Of a DNA stretch of 64,000 bases, positions 32,464 to 41,155 are shown one piece after another. The DNA comes from Streptomyces sp. CA-210063. GTDB lineage: Bacteria > Actinomycetota > Actinomycetes > Streptomycetales > Streptomycetaceae. The notes under the pieces are model-generated. The model searched no databases, was not told where the DNA came from, and saw only the letters and a program-made list of their open reading frames with translations. Position 1 is the first letter of the stretch. Every line of letters begins with the position of its first letter. Where the stretch lies: positions 2,046,001 to 2,110,000 of the forward strand of contig NZ_CP102512.1 of the NCBI RefSeq assembly GCF_024612015.1, read 5' to 3'. The position numbers and the translations under genes are program-made.

Positions 32464-35301
32464 TCAGGCCTCCCAGACGGCGGCGGCCGTACGGTCGTCG
32501 GCGTAGCCCTTGACCCTGACCTGGGCGTCGGCGAGGAACGCGGCGAGGCCGGGCGGCTCGGCGGCTCCCCAGCGGGCCGCGAGATGCTCGGCGAGCGGGG
32601 CCTCTCCGCGCAGGGGTTCGGCCAAGCCGCCGGTGCACAGCAGCAGGACGTCGTCCTCGCGGGCCACGGATGCCCGGAAGCGGAAGGGTTCGCGGGGTGG
32701 CACGGGGGCGGGTTCGTACGGGCTCGGAGGTGTCGTGATGCCAAGGTCCATGGTGAGGCGGTCGCCGTCCGGGGTCTCGTGCGGCAGCGAACCGAAGCCG
32801 ACCACCGGCGCGCCCGCGGTGTCCGCGACCCGGGGCTCTATGTCCTGCCACTCCCCGTCCCGCAGCCGGAACAGTCCCCCGGCGCCGACCCCGAAGAACA
32901 CGCGCGTACGGCACCGGGGGTCGGCCGGGAGCAGCAGACAGCGCAGGCTCGCCGTGTACTCCTCCGGGTCGAGCCCCTGCTCGACCGCGCCGGCACGCAG
33001 TTTGCCGAGGCTGCGGTCGGTGAGCCGGTGCAGTCCGGACTTGAGGTCTCCGCGCCGGCCCGCCCGGATGTCCTCCACCAGCCGTGCGTGGCTGAGCCCG
33101 ACGGCCCGCCCGATCCACCGGCACGCCTCCGCGGCCGCGCGGTGCGCCCCCGGCGTGGCCCGGGCGCCGGTCGCCATGGCCACCAGCACCAGGGCCTGCT
33201 CACCCACCCCGAAACGGGCGGTCAGGAGCGCGTCCCGGCGTGGCTCGCCCCGGTAGCGCGCCGAGTCCCCGCGCAGCGACGCGGCGCGCAGCGTGCACGC
33301 CCCGTAACGCGCCCCGTCCAGCACCGTGTCCGCGACCAGATCCCCCAGATCCTCCGGATCCGCCGCCGGCAACGCGGTCGGCTCCGCGTCGTACGTCGGC
33401 GGCCCGGACCCCACGTAGTCGACCCGCACCGGCCGGCTGCCGGTGACCAGCGTGATCTCCTGCGCCTGAAGGGTGGGGAGGTCGAGCTGGGTGGACGGCC
33501 GGGCGTCGGAGGGCTCGGCGTCGGGCGGCGGGGCCGAGGCCGACGCGGCGGCACCGGCCAAGGCCGCCGAGCCGCCGGTCCGGCGCGCCTCGGGGGTGTG
33601 GGGCCCGGTCGAGCCGCTGGCCCCCGAGGACTCCGAAGAGGGCCCCTCCGCCGACCGACGCGCGGCGGGCGGAACGGCGTCGGAAGGCCGCGGCGCGGGC
33701 GAGCGCGTCCATGGGCGCGGGGGCGGTGGAGGGCTGGAGGGTCGCGCCTGCGGGGGGACGGAGGGCCGCGGAGGTGTACCGGCGGGGGGTGTGTCCGCCG
33801 GGGGGAGGCCGCCGGGAGGTACGTCCCCCGGACGAGGGCCACCGGGGCCGGCAGGCACGTCCGTCGAGGGACTTGAGGCGGGCCCTCGCCCGGCGAGCGG
33901 AGGGCGCGGGGGCGTGCCGCCGGGGGGAGTGTCCGCCGGGGGCATACCACCGGCAGGCACGTCCCCCGGAGGAGGGCCACCGGGGCGGGCAGGCACGTCC
34001 CCCGGGGGAGGGCCGCCTGGGCCGGCAGGCACGTCCGTCGGGGGACTTGAGGCGGGCCCTCCCCCGACGAGCGGTGGGCGCAGGGGTGTACGGCTGGGGG
34101 GTGCATCCGTCGGCGGCATGCCGCCGGGAGGTACGTCCGCCGGAGGACGGCCGCCGGGGACAGGAGGCGCGCCCGCTGGAGGCCAGCCGCCCGGAGTGGA
34201 AGGCGCGTCCGTCGAGTGTCGCGAGTCGCGCCCTCTCCCGGTGGGTGACTGTGGGGGCGTACGGCGTCGGGGGGCGGTCACGCGGAAGCCCGACGGGGTG
34301 GGCCCGGGCGGGAAGGTCAGGGGACCTGTCGGCTGGACGGGTGGTGGTTCCCAAGGAGCGCGCTGCGGGGTGAGACCACTGCGGCGCAGGGCGTCGGGGC
34401 CGGTGTCCGGGGGTGAGGCGGGTTTCGGGGGGTCACCGGCTCGGCCGCCACGTCCGCCTTGGCCGGCGAGACCACTGCGGTCTGCTTGCCCGCTATGGCC
34501 ACCGCCGGCGGCCTGCCCGCTGGGACCGCCACGGTCGGCCTGCCCGGCGGGGCCACCCCGTCCGCCCTGGCCGACGGGACCACCACGGTCACCTTGCCCG
34601 GCGGGACCACCGCCGGCGGCCTGCCCACTGGGACCGCCACGGTCGGCCTGCCCGGCGGGGCCACCCCGTCCGCCCTGCCCGGCCGGACCACCACGGTCGG
34701 CCTGTCCGCTGGGACCGCGACGGTCGGCTTGCCCGCTCGGACCACCGCCGGCGGCCTGTCCGCCGACTCGGCCGGCTTCAGCGGACTCACCGGCAGCGGC
34801 AAGTCCCTCGGCGCTGCCCCACCCGCCGAGTCCCCCCGGCGGGCCTTGGGAGGGCACCCTGCCCGAGAGGCCGCCCGGGTTGGCCGATGCGGGCCCCGGG
34901 GCGTCCTGGGCCGCGGGCGGTCCGCCCGTGCCGCTGGCTCCGGCGGACGGTCCCCCCGGACTGTTCGCCCTGGCGCTCGACTCACCCGGCACCGCGCTCC
35001 AGGCACCCGATGTACCCGGCACCGCGCTCCAGGCACCCGCTCGGCTCGACCCGCTTGGCGGACTCGACGCACCCGGCGGATCCGGCGGACTCGACGCACC
35101 CGATGGACTCGACGCGCCCGGCGCGCTCCTCGGCGTCGTCGGACTCGTCGGCGGCTTCCCGAGCGTGTCCGCCGCCGAGGCGAAGCGGTCGTCGAGGGAA
35201 TCGGCCGCGACCGAGGGGCCCGTGTCCCCCTTGGAGTCGTCGTACAACTGCCGCCACCAGTCGTCCTCGTGACCGGTCGGCCTCTCCCCCTGCTGGCTCA
35301 T
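32464..35301 (-). CDS. PP2C-like phosphatase with very long Pro/Gly-rich N-terminal region
   Basis: 945 residues. The C-terminal ~310 residues form a PP2C-type Ser/Thr phosphatase-like domain (VTGSRPVRVDYVGSGPPTYDAEPTALPA; GARYGACTLRAASLRGDSARYRGEPRRDA; VLVAMATGARATPGAHRAAAEAC; EDDVLLLCTGGLAEPL). The usual metal-binding DGMGG motif is not seen, so activity is uncertain. Residues about 45-620 are low-complexity repeats: GGPAGQADRGGPSGQ-type units (about 34440-34790) and PPGGTPPRPPLAGRG-type units (about 33720-34250). The first 40 residues (DDWWRQLYDDSKGD) are a short conserved-looking head. Confidence 0.78.
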   Translation of the reverse strand: MSQQGERPTGHEDDWWRQLYDDSKGDTGPSVAADSLDDRFASAADTLGKPPTSPTTPRSAPGASSPSGASSPPDPPGASSPPSGSSRAGAWSAVPGTSGAWSAVPGESSARANSPGGPSAGASGTGGPPAAQDAPGPASANPGGLSGRVPSQGPPGGLGGWGSAEGLAAAGESAEAGRVGGQAAGGGPSGQADRRGPSGQADRGGPAGQGGRGGPAGQADRGGPSGQAAGGGPAGQGDRGGPVGQGGRGGPAGQADRGGPSGQAAGGGHSGQADRSGLAGQGGRGGRAGDPPKPASPPDTGPDALRRSGLTPQRAPWEPPPVQPTGPLTFPPGPTPSGFRVTAPRRRTPPQSPTGRGRDSRHSTDAPSTPGGWPPAGAPPVPGGRPPADVPPGGMPPTDAPPSRTPLRPPLVGGGPASSPPTDVPAGPGGPPPGDVPARPGGPPPGDVPAGGMPPADTPPGGTPPRPPLAGRGPASSPSTDVPAGPGGPRPGDVPPGGLPPADTPPAGTPPRPSVPPQARPSSPPPPPRPWTRSPAPRPSDAVPPAARRSAEGPSSESSGASGSTGPHTPEARRTGGSAALAGAAASASAPPPDAEPSDARPSTQLDLPTLQAQEITLVTGSRPVRVDYVGSGPPTYDAEPTALPAADPEDLGDLVADTVLDGARYGACTLRAASLRGDSARYRGEPRRDALLTARFGVGEQALVLVAMATGARATPGAHRAAAEACRWIGRAVGLSHARLVEDIRAGRRGDLKSGLHRLTDRSLGKLRAGAVEQGLDPEEYTASLRCLLLPADPRCRTRVFFGVGAGGLFRLRDGEWQDIEPRVADTAGAPVVGFGSLPHETPDGDRLTMDLGITTPPSPYEPAPVPPREPFRFRASVAREDDVLLLCTGGLAEPLRGEAPLAEHLAARWGAAEPPGLAAFLADAQVRVKGYADDRTAAAVWEA

Positions 35302-35490
35302 GCCCCTAATTGTCCACCTCAGGAGCCGTATGAAAACGGGGCATCCGGAAAATCGGCCCGCGGAGCCGACGACCTAACGGCGTGTCGGACTACACGTCGA
35401 ACTCCGGTGCGAGGCAAGGGAGTCGAGGGATCGGTGGGGACCGGAAGGATTCGGAGGATCGTCCGAAGCCACCGGTGCCGCCGAGACGGC

Positions 35491-35548
35491 TTTGGAACGG
35501 TCCGGTTTGGACAGTCCGGTTTGGACAGTCCGGTTTGGAACGGTCCGG
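35491..35548. promoter_or_regulatory. Four-copy GGAC/GTCC direct-repeat array
   Basis: Four tandem units of 14-15 bp: TTTGGAACGGTCCGG, TTTGGACAGTCCGG twice, then TTTGGAACGGTCCGG. Each contains a GGA-N2-4-TCC palindromic core. The array lies 220 bp before the TrmB/LuxR-like regulator and 190 bp before the PP2C start, facing both. It looks like a cooperative operator. Confidence 0.5.
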
Positions 35549-35557
35549 CGGGAAGAA

Positions 35558-35601
35558 GCCGCCGGGCGGTGCCACCCCCACAGGAGAAACCGCCCGGCGG
35601 C
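35558..35601. other. Perfect 12-bp inverted repeat
   Basis: GCCGCCGGGCGG (35558-35569) and CCGCCCGGCGGC (35590-35601) with a 20-nt loop, directly after the repeat array and in the leader of the downstream regulator. It could be a terminator or attenuator; no T tract follows. Confidence 0.5.
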
Positions 35602-35770
35602 GCCGGATGACCGGGGGCGCGCTGCGGGCGCGCGGGCTGGTCGGCCGAGTGTGAGGCATGTTCCTGGTATTCCGCTGTATGACCCCGCCGACCAGTGCGG
35701 TGTGCGGTGCGGTGATGATGTGCCGAGGCGGAAACGCCGGGAAAGGCACGGCAAGGGAGGGCGTCGTCGC

Positions 35771-36754
35771 ATGCTGGGAGCGATAGGGCTCGACGAGACG
35801 CACGAGTCGGCGTACCGGGCCCTGGTGTCCGTGGGCGCCGCCGACGTACCGGACCTGGCGCGCCGGCTCACGCTCGGGGAGCACGACACCGAGCGCGCGC
35901 TGCGTCGGCTGGAGCGGCACGGTCTCGCGGCCCAGTCCTCCGCCCGCCCCGGCCGCTGGGTGGCCGCGCCGCCCGGCGTGGCCCTGGGCGCGCTGCTCAC
36001 CCAGCAGCGGCACGAATTGGAGAAGGCCGAGCTGGCGGCGGCGATCCTCGCCGAGGAGTACCGGGCGAGCGCGGCCGAGCCCGCCGCCCACGACCTGGTC
36101 GAGGTGGTGATCGGCTCGGCCGCCATAGCGCAGCGCTTCCTGCAGATCCAGCTCGGTGCCACGGAGGAGGTGTGCGCCATGGTCACCGGCGCGCCGATCG
36201 CGGTCTCCGGGCCGGAGAACAATCCCGCCGAGGAGCAGGCCACCGGCCGCGGTGTCGGCTACCGCGTGGTGGTCGAGCGGGCCGTCCTGGACGAGGACAG
36301 CGGGCTCACCGAGCTGTCGGCCGCGCTGGGCCGGGAGGAACGGGTGCGGGTGATGGACGAGGTGCCGACGAAGCTGGTCATCGCCGACCGGACGCTCGCG
36401 ATGGTCCCGCTCACCACCCACACCGCCGAGCCCGCCGCGCTCGTCGTCCACGCGAGCGGTCTGCTGGAGCTGCTGTCCGGCCTGTTCGAGTCGGTGTGGC
36501 GGCAGGCCCTGCCGCTGCGGCTCGGCGTCGGCCGCGTCACCGAGGACGTACCGGACGGCCCCGACGACACCGATCTGGAGATCCTCTCCCTGCTGCTGGC
36601 CGGCATGACCGACGCAAGCGTCGCCAAACAGCTCGATCTGGGCCTGCGGACCGTGCAGCGCCGGGTGAAACGCCTGATGGAGCTGACCGGTGTGACGACC
36701 CGCCTGCAACTGGGCTGGCACGCGTACGAGCGCGCGTGGGTGATCCGGGACTGA
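35771..36754 (+). CDS. TrmB-like/LuxR-type helix-turn-helix regulator
   Basis: A 327-residue regulator with two DNA-binding modules. The N-terminal TrmB-like winged helix (LGLDETHESAYRALVSVGAADVPDLARRL type, residues 4-60) is followed by a coiled linker and a PLD-like sensor domain (EVCAMVTGAPI; RVRVMDEVPTKLVIADRTLAMVPL). The C-terminal LuxR-type helix-turn-helix is ILSLLLAGMTDASVAKQLDLGLRTVQRRVKRLM. GGGAGGG precedes the ATG. This architecture is common in Streptomyces and mostly uncharacterised. It is similar in layout to the 220-residue regulator at 49534. Confidence 0.85.
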   Translation: MLGAIGLDETHESAYRALVSVGAADVPDLARRLTLGEHDTERALRRLERHGLAAQSSARPGRWVAAPPGVALGALLTQQRHELEKAELAAAILAEEYRASAAEPAAHDLVEVVIGSAAIAQRFLQIQLGATEEVCAMVTGAPIAVSGPENNPAEEQATGRGVGYRVVVERAVLDEDSGLTELSAALGREERVRVMDEVPTKLVIADRTLAMVPLTTHTAEPAALVVHASGLLELLSGLFESVWRQALPLRLGVGRVTEDVPDGPDDTDLEILSLLLAGMTDASVAKQLDLGLRTVQRRVKRLMELTGVTTRLQLGWHAYERAWVIRD

Positions 36755-36796
36755 CACTGACCTGCGCTTTCTCGCGCGGTCCTGCACCCTGGGCAG

Positions 36797-37279
36797 ATGG
36801 GAGCGTGGGAACTCCTGCTGGTCGGAGTGGTGGTGCTGCTCGGCCTGTGCGGAGTGCTGGTGCCCGGCGTACCGGGGTCCTGGCTGGTGTGGGCCGGGGT
36901 CATGTGGTGGGCGCTGGAGGACCCGCGGCCGATCGCCTGGTGGGTTCTCGTGGGCGCCACCGTGGTCCTGCTCCTGTCCCGGGCGATCCGCTGGGTCCTG
37001 CCGCCCCGGCGCGTGGCGGAGAGCGGCGCCACCCCCCGAATGGCCGTGTACGCCGGTGTCGGCTGCCTCCTCGGTTTCGTCCTCCTCCCCGTGCTCGGCG
37101 CGATCCCCGGCTTCGTCGGCGGCATCTACCTCTCGGAACGGCTCCGCCTCGGCCGCCACGGCGCGGCGAAGGCCGCGACGCGCACGGCGATGCGCTCGGG
37201 CGGGTCGAGCGTCCTGGCGGAGCTGTTCGCGTGCCTGCTGGTCACGGGGGCGTGGGTGGGCGTGGTGTTCGGGGGCTGA
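36797..37279 (+). CDS. DUF456 membrane protein
   Basis: A 160-residue DUF456 protein: three to four hydrophobic segments with the Gly-rich family pattern (GVLVPGVPGSWLVWAGVMWWAL; GCLLGFVLLPVLGAIPGFVGGIYLSERLR) and a C-terminal helix LAELFACLLVTGAWVGVVF. Function is unknown for the family. It starts 42 bp after the TrmB/LuxR gene on the same strand and may be cotranscribed. Confidence 0.82.
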   Translation: MGAWELLLVGVVVLLGLCGVLVPGVPGSWLVWAGVMWWALEDPRPIAWWVLVGATVVLLLSRAIRWVLPPRRVAESGATPRMAVYAGVGCLLGFVLLPVLGAIPGFVGGIYLSERLRLGRHGAAKAATRTAMRSGGSSVLAELFACLLVTGAWVGVVFGG

Positions 37280-37361
37280 GACGGGCCGGTGGTCGTTGTC
37301 CTCACGACGGCACGGGTCACGGGGTCACGGGTTACGGCGGTACGGGGTACGGCGGTACGGG

Positions 37362-37652
37362 TTATGGCGTCACGTCGGACAGGTCGATCGCGTCGGCCAG
37401 GGCGCGCATGCCCCGCGTCGTTGAAGTGGAGGTGGTCGCCGGGGTCGTAGGCGGGACGGATCCGATGCGGGCGGACGGGGTCGCGGACGGCCCGGTCCAA
37501 TCCGCCACCGCGTCGAAGATCCCGCCACCCCTGATCGAGGCGTTACCCGCCTGCCGTACGCCTTCCCGGGCCGCCGTGTACGCGCCGTGATCGCCGTACG
37601 GGGTGAGCGTGGCGCCGATGACCCGGATACCGCGGGCGTGGGAACGGTCCAC
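37362..37652 (-). pseudogene. C-terminal remnant of an SGNH/GDSL hydrolase
   Basis: The pieces are recognisable but spread over two frames: RGIRVIGATLTPYGDHGAY and GGGIFDAVADW in one frame, DRAVRDPVRPHRIRPAYD and GDHLHFNDAG in the next, then MRALADAIDL back in the first. The Asp-x-x-His block IV (GDHLHFND) survives, but the N-terminal GDS serine block is absent and at least two frameshifts are present. It is dead. Confidence 0.7.
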
Positions 37653-37679
37653 GAGACACAGGCCGAGTGGACCGGTCCA
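37641..37679. promoter_or_regulatory. Pair of TGGACCGGTCCA-type palindromes
   Basis: GGAACGGTCC at 37641-37650 and TGGACCGGTCCA at 37668-37679, the same pair and order of motifs as around the LacI gene (1307 and 1402). Here they lie between the hydrolase remnant and the 3' end of ogt, not in an obvious promoter, so this may be a relic of the hydrolase control region. Confidence 0.4.
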
Positions 37680-37686
37680 AGCAGTG

Positions 37687-38181
37687 CTAGAGCACGCCCT
37701 CCAGGCCGAGGAGCAGGCGTTTACGGTCGAGGCCGCCGGCGTACCCCGTGAGGGTGCCGTCCGCGCCGATCACCCGGTGGCAGGGGCGGACGACGAGGAG
37801 CGGGTTGGCGCCGATCGCGCCACCGACGGCCCGGACGGCGGCGCGGGGCGCGCCGATGCGGGCGGCGATGGCACCGTAGGTGGTGGTCGCGCCGTACGGG
37901 ACGTCGTCGAGCGCGGCCCAGACCCGCTGCCGGAAGTCGGTGCCCTCGCCGCGCAACTCCAGTCGGAACTCCTTGAGTTCACCGGCGAAGTAGGCGGCGA
38001 GCTGTTCCTCGGCCGCGTGGAAGGGCCCCGGGTCGCGCAGCCAGTCCGCCAGCGGGACCCGGCCGCCCTTCTGCTCCGGTACGGAGAGGGAGGTGAGAGC
38101 GCCCAAGTCGTCGGCGGTGAGGAGGAGTTGCCCGACGGGGCTGTCGACGGTGGTGTAGTACGTCCGTTGTCCGGTGCTCAC
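37687..38181 (-). CDS. ogt: Methylated-DNA--protein-cysteine methyltransferase
   Basis: A 164-residue suicide repair protein that removes O6-alkyl groups from guanine. The active-site motif VRPCHRVIGADG (usually IPCHRVI) is present with the catalytic Cys, and the Arg-finger/HTH region is VYGATTTYGAIAARIG-like. The GTG start at 38181 overlaps the stop of the Ada-AlkA gene as GTGA, so the two are translated together as an alkylation-repair operon. A second homologue lies at 42790. Substitution of the usual Ile-Pro by Arg-Pro in the motif is a small oddity. Confidence 0.9.
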   Translation of the reverse strand: MSTGQRTYYTTVDSPVGQLLLTADDLGALTSLSVPEQKGGRVPLADWLRDPGPFHAAEEQLAAYFAGELKEFRLELRGEGTDFRQRVWAALDDVPYGATTTYGAIAARIGAPRAAVRAVGGAIGANPLLVVRPCHRVIGADGTLTGYAGGLDRKRLLLGLEGVL

Positions 38182-39833
38182 GGCTGAACTCCCTGTACCT
38201 GTACGTGCGAAGCCGTGTCCGACTCCGACTCGCCTGCTGTCCTGAGGTGTTGAAGGGCGTACGACCGCCAGGGCCGCCAGGCGTCCGGCACGACCTCGCC
38301 CGGCGGCGCCACGTCCGGGTCGCCGAGGGCGCGGGTGCGGATCGCGGCGACGGTGTGGGCGTCCAGGCCCGGCAGCGCGCGCAGCGCGGCCTCGGCCTCG
38401 GCCCGGTCGGCGCCCACGTCGAGGCGTACGGTGCCGTCGGCGAGGGCGGTGGCAAGGGTGCCGAGCGGGCCGTCCGCCCCGGCCAGCGCGGCCGGTTCGG
38501 GGAACAGGTGCGTCAGCGTCCCGTGCGGGGCGTCCAGCGCCTTCCCGTATGCCTGGACCAGCCGTTCCGCCTCCCCGCGCCCCACGAGCGCCCGTACCGC
38601 GAACTCCTCCGGATCGGCCGCTCCGGGTGAGCGCAGCCCCGGCCTGGCGGCGACGAGCGGGGCGAGCCGCGGGTCCTTCCCGAGGCGCTCGTCCACGGCG
38701 TACGGATCCGCGTCGAGATCGAAGAGCCGGCGCAGCCGCTGCACGGCGGTGGTGAGGTCCCGGGGGTCGGTGAGATGGAGCCGGGCGTCGAGCCAGCCGC
38801 CGGGGTGGCCCTTCGAGGGCGACGTCATGGTCCGCCGACCGCCCGCCCGTCCGTCCGGTCCGGCCGCCGTATGCCCGGGACGACCACCCGGCCGCCCGTC
38901 CGAATCCGCCGCCCCACGGCCAGGACGACCACCCGGCCGCCCATCCGAATCCGCCGCCCCACGGCCAGGACGACCACCCGGCCGCCCATCCGAATCCGCC
39001 GCCCCACGCCCCGGACGACCACCCGGCCGCCCGTATGCGGCCGTCCCCGAACGCCCCCGGCGCCCACCCGGTCGTTCGTCGATCTCGGCGATTCCCGTGC
39101 CGTACGGCAGTCGGAGAGTGCGTCGATATGTGCGGTGGCCGCGTTCGCCGGTGACTTCCTCGATGCCGGTGACGGCCTCGGCGGCGAGGACGTCGAAGAG
39201 GGCGGTGGACCGGTACGAGCCCCGGTAGGCGAGCCGCAGGGGGATACCGGCGGTCGGTGTGCCGACGGACCGTCGGGGCCTCGCCGCGCGCAGTCCGCTG
39301 GGCGTCATGGCGTAGACCGCCCTGATCGTGTCGTTGAACTGGCGGACGCTGGCGAAGCCCGCCGCGAAGGCGATCTCGGTGACCGGCAGTCCGGTGGTCT
39401 GGAGGAGGACGCGCGCGGTGTGGGCCCGCTGGGCGCGGGCCAGTGCGACGGGGCCGGCGCCGACCTCGGCGGTGAGCTGCCGCTGGACCTGGCGTGCGCT
39501 GTATCCCAGCCGCACGGCCAGGCCGGCGACACCCTCCCGGTCGACGACGCCGTCCCCGATGAGCCGCATGGCCCGGCCCACGGCGTCCGCGCGCACGTTC
39601 CACTCGGCCGATCCGGGCACGGCGTCCGGCCGACACCGCCGACAGGCCCGGAAACCGGCGCCCTGGGCGGCGGCCGCGGTCGCGTAGAAGCGGACGTTCT
39701 CCCGTTTCGGCGTCACCGCCGGGCAGCTCGGCCGGCAGTAGATGCCGGTCGTCTCGACGGCGAAGAAGAACTCCCCGTCGAACCGCCCGTCCCTGCTGCG
39801 CACGGCCTCGTACCTGGTGTCTTCGTCCTTCAT
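38178..39833 (-). CDS. Ada-AlkA fusion: adaptive-response regulator and 3-methyladenine glycosylase
   Basis: 551 residues. N-terminal Ada domain with the zinc/methyl-acceptor cysteines Cys33, Cys37, Cys64 and Cys67 (GIYCRPSCP; CRRCRPD). AraC-type helix-turn-helix follows (VAGLAVRLGYSARQVQRQLTAEVG; EIAFAAGFASVRQFNDTIR). Then an AlkA_N domain and a helix-hairpin-helix glycosylase domain (RALPGLDAHTVAAIRTRALGDPD, catalytic Asp downstream of PWRSYA context not fully certain). Methyl transfer to Cys33 is expected to activate transcription of the operon. A tandem repeat linker interrupts the AlkA_N domain. The ATG at 39833 is the family start. Confidence 0.9.
   Translation of the reverse strand: MKDEDTRYEAVRSRDGRFDGEFFFAVETTGIYCRPSCPAVTPKRENVRFYATAAAAQGAGFRACRRCRPDAVPGSAEWNVRADAVGRAMRLIGDGVVDREGVAGLAVRLGYSARQVQRQLTAEVGAGPVALARAQRAHTARVLLQTTGLPVTEIAFAAGFASVRQFNDTIRAVYAMTPSGLRAARPRRSVGTPTAGIPLRLAYRGSYRSTALFDVLAAEAVTGIEEVTGERGHRTYRRTLRLPYGTGIAEIDERPGGRRGRSGTAAYGRPGGRPGRGAADSDGRPGGRPGRGAADSDGRPGGRPGRGAADSDGRPGGRPGHTAAGPDGRAGGRRTMTSPSKGHPGGWLDARLHLTDPRDLTTAVQRLRRLFDLDADPYAVDERLGKDPRLAPLVAARPGLRSPGAADPEEFAVRALVGRGEAERLVQAYGKALDAPHGTLTHLFPEPAALAGADGPLGTLATALADGTVRLDVGADRAEAEAALRALPGLDAHTVAAIRTRALGDPDVAPPGEVVPDAWRPWRSYALQHLRTAGESESDTASHVQVQGVQP
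38881..39045. repeat. 45-bp tandem repeat inside the Ada-AlkA gene
   Basis: Copies begin at 38881, 38926, 38971 and 39016, exactly 45 bp apart and nearly identical. They encode GRPGGRPGRGAADSD repeats inserted between the strands of the AlkA_N domain. Being in multiples of three, copy-number change keeps frame, so length is likely to vary between strains. Confidence 0.85.
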
Positions 39834-39890
39834 GACAACCAGTGTCGACCACGCCGGCCGCCGGGGCTGGCGGGATTCGGACACGACATT

Positions 39891-39958
39891 GCGCCCCTGG
39901 GAAAGCAGGGGCGCAGCCCCGCTTTCCCAGGGGCGCGGGGAACTGCGCGACAAGCCAC
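39891..39958. repeat. Intergenic stem-loop with GGGAACTGCGCGA core (copy C)
   Basis: Perfect 16-bp arms GCGCCCCTGGGAAAGC (39891-39906) and complement (39921-39936), continuing into GGGGAACTGCGCGACAAGCCAC, as in copies A and B. It separates rsgA from the Ada-AlkA gene. Confidence 0.75.
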
Positions 39959-39978
39959 AGACTCCCCGCAGCCAAAAA

Positions 39979-41091
39979 TCAGCGCCGCCCCCTCTTCGCC
40001 TCCATCGCCGCGCGCCCCTCCGCGCCCTTCCGCTTCCACTCCTTTCGGATCTCGGCCCGCACGCGGGCGTCGCTCTTCGCCACGATCCGCTGGTTCTCGC
40101 GGAGCAGTTTCCGGTAGCTGTCGAGCCGTCGCTCGGGCAGTTCGCCGGTCTCGACCGCGCCGAGGACCGCGCAGCCGGGCTCGGCGAGGTGCGCGCAGTC
40201 GTGGAAACGGCAGTCCGCGGCCAGTTCCTCGATCTCGGCGAAGACCTGCCCGACCCCGCTCTCGGCGTCCCAGAGGCCGACGCCACGGAGGCCGGGGGTG
40301 TCGATGAGGACCCCTCCGCCGGGGAGGGCGAGGAGGTTGCGGGTGGTCGTGGTGTGCCGTCCCTTGCCGTCCACGTCGCGGATGGCCCGGACGTCCATGA
40401 CGTCTTCGCCGAGCAGCGCGTTGGCGAGGGTCGACTTGCCGGCGCCGGACTGCCCGAGCAGCACGGAGGTGCCGCCGGAGAGCACCGCGGCGAGGACGTC
40501 GAGGCCCTCGCCGAGGGCGGAGCTGACCGTCAACACGGCGACGCCGGGCGCGACGGTCTCCACGTCCTGCACCAGATGCGCCAGCGTGGCCGCTTCCGGC
40601 ACGAGGTCGGCCTTGGTGAGCACGACCACCGGCAGTGCCCCGGACTCCCAGGCCAGCGCCAGGAACCGTTCGACGCGGCCGAGGTCGAGTTCCACGGCGA
40701 GTGACACGCAGATGACGACGTAATCGACGTTGGTGGCCAGTAGCTGGCCCTCGGAGCGCTTCGACGAGGTCGAGCGGACGAAGGCGGTACGACGCGGGAG
40801 GAGCGTCCGCACATAGCGCGGGTCGCTGCCTTCAGGGTCGACGGCGACCCAGTCACCCGTGCACACGATCTTCATCGGGTCGCGGGGGACGACGAACTCT
40901 GTGTCCGCGCGGACGGCACCGGCCGGAGTGATGACGTCGCACTGGCCGCGGTCGACCCGTACGACACGGCCGGGCAGCAGACCCTGCCCGGCATACGGGG
41001 CGAACTCGGCCTCCCAGCCCGCATCCCAGCCGTACGACACGAGCGGATGCGAGGAGGTCGCGGAAGAACCCAGGAGAGAAGAGAAAGACAA
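39979..41091 (-). CDS. rsgA: Small ribosomal subunit biogenesis GTPase RsgA
   Basis: A 370-residue circularly permuted GTPase that checks 30S subunit maturation. The OB-fold (residues about 35-100) precedes the permuted G motifs: TKAD (G4, 159-162), SSALGEG (G5), P-loop GQSGAGKST (213-221) and DTPGLRGVG (G3). The C-terminal zinc site is CRFHDCAHLAEPGC. The basic tail EWKRKGAEGRAAMEAKRGRR is typical. A tiny ORF with a good ribosome site precedes it. A degraded partial copy of this gene is at 57240-57515. Confidence 0.92.
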   Translation of the reverse strand: MSFSSLLGSSATSSHPLVSYGWDAGWEAEFAPYAGQGLLPGRVVRVDRGQCDVITPAGAVRADTEFVVPRDPMKIVCTGDWVAVDPEGSDPRYVRTLLPRRTAFVRSTSSKRSEGQLLATNVDYVVICVSLAVELDLGRVERFLALAWESGALPVVVLTKADLVPEAATLAHLVQDVETVAPGVAVLTVSSALGEGLDVLAAVLSGGTSVLLGQSGAGKSTLANALLGEDVMDVRAIRDVDGKGRHTTTTRNLLALPGGGVLIDTPGLRGVGLWDAESGVGQVFAEIEELAADCRFHDCAHLAEPGCAVLGAVETGELPERRLDSYRKLLRENQRIVAKSDARVRAEIRKEWKRKGAEGRAAMEAKRGRR

Positions 41092-41155
41092 GGGGGAGAC
41101 CCTTCACATGGGTGGCCCCGGCACCGCGCTCACTGGCACGGGAGAAGTGGAGAGG

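Noticed and set aside
33473..35272. A 599-codon open frame on the plus strand opposite the PP2C-like gene
   Set aside because: It is the antisense of a Pro/Gly-rich repeat region; high-GC repeats keep all frames open. It has no recognisable domain and the minus strand has the phosphatase-like domain.
38881..39045. A CRISPR-like array (regular 45-bp spacing)
   Set aside because: The units are contiguous without unique spacers and encode an in-frame peptide repeat within Ada-AlkA. No CRISPR array is seen in the window.
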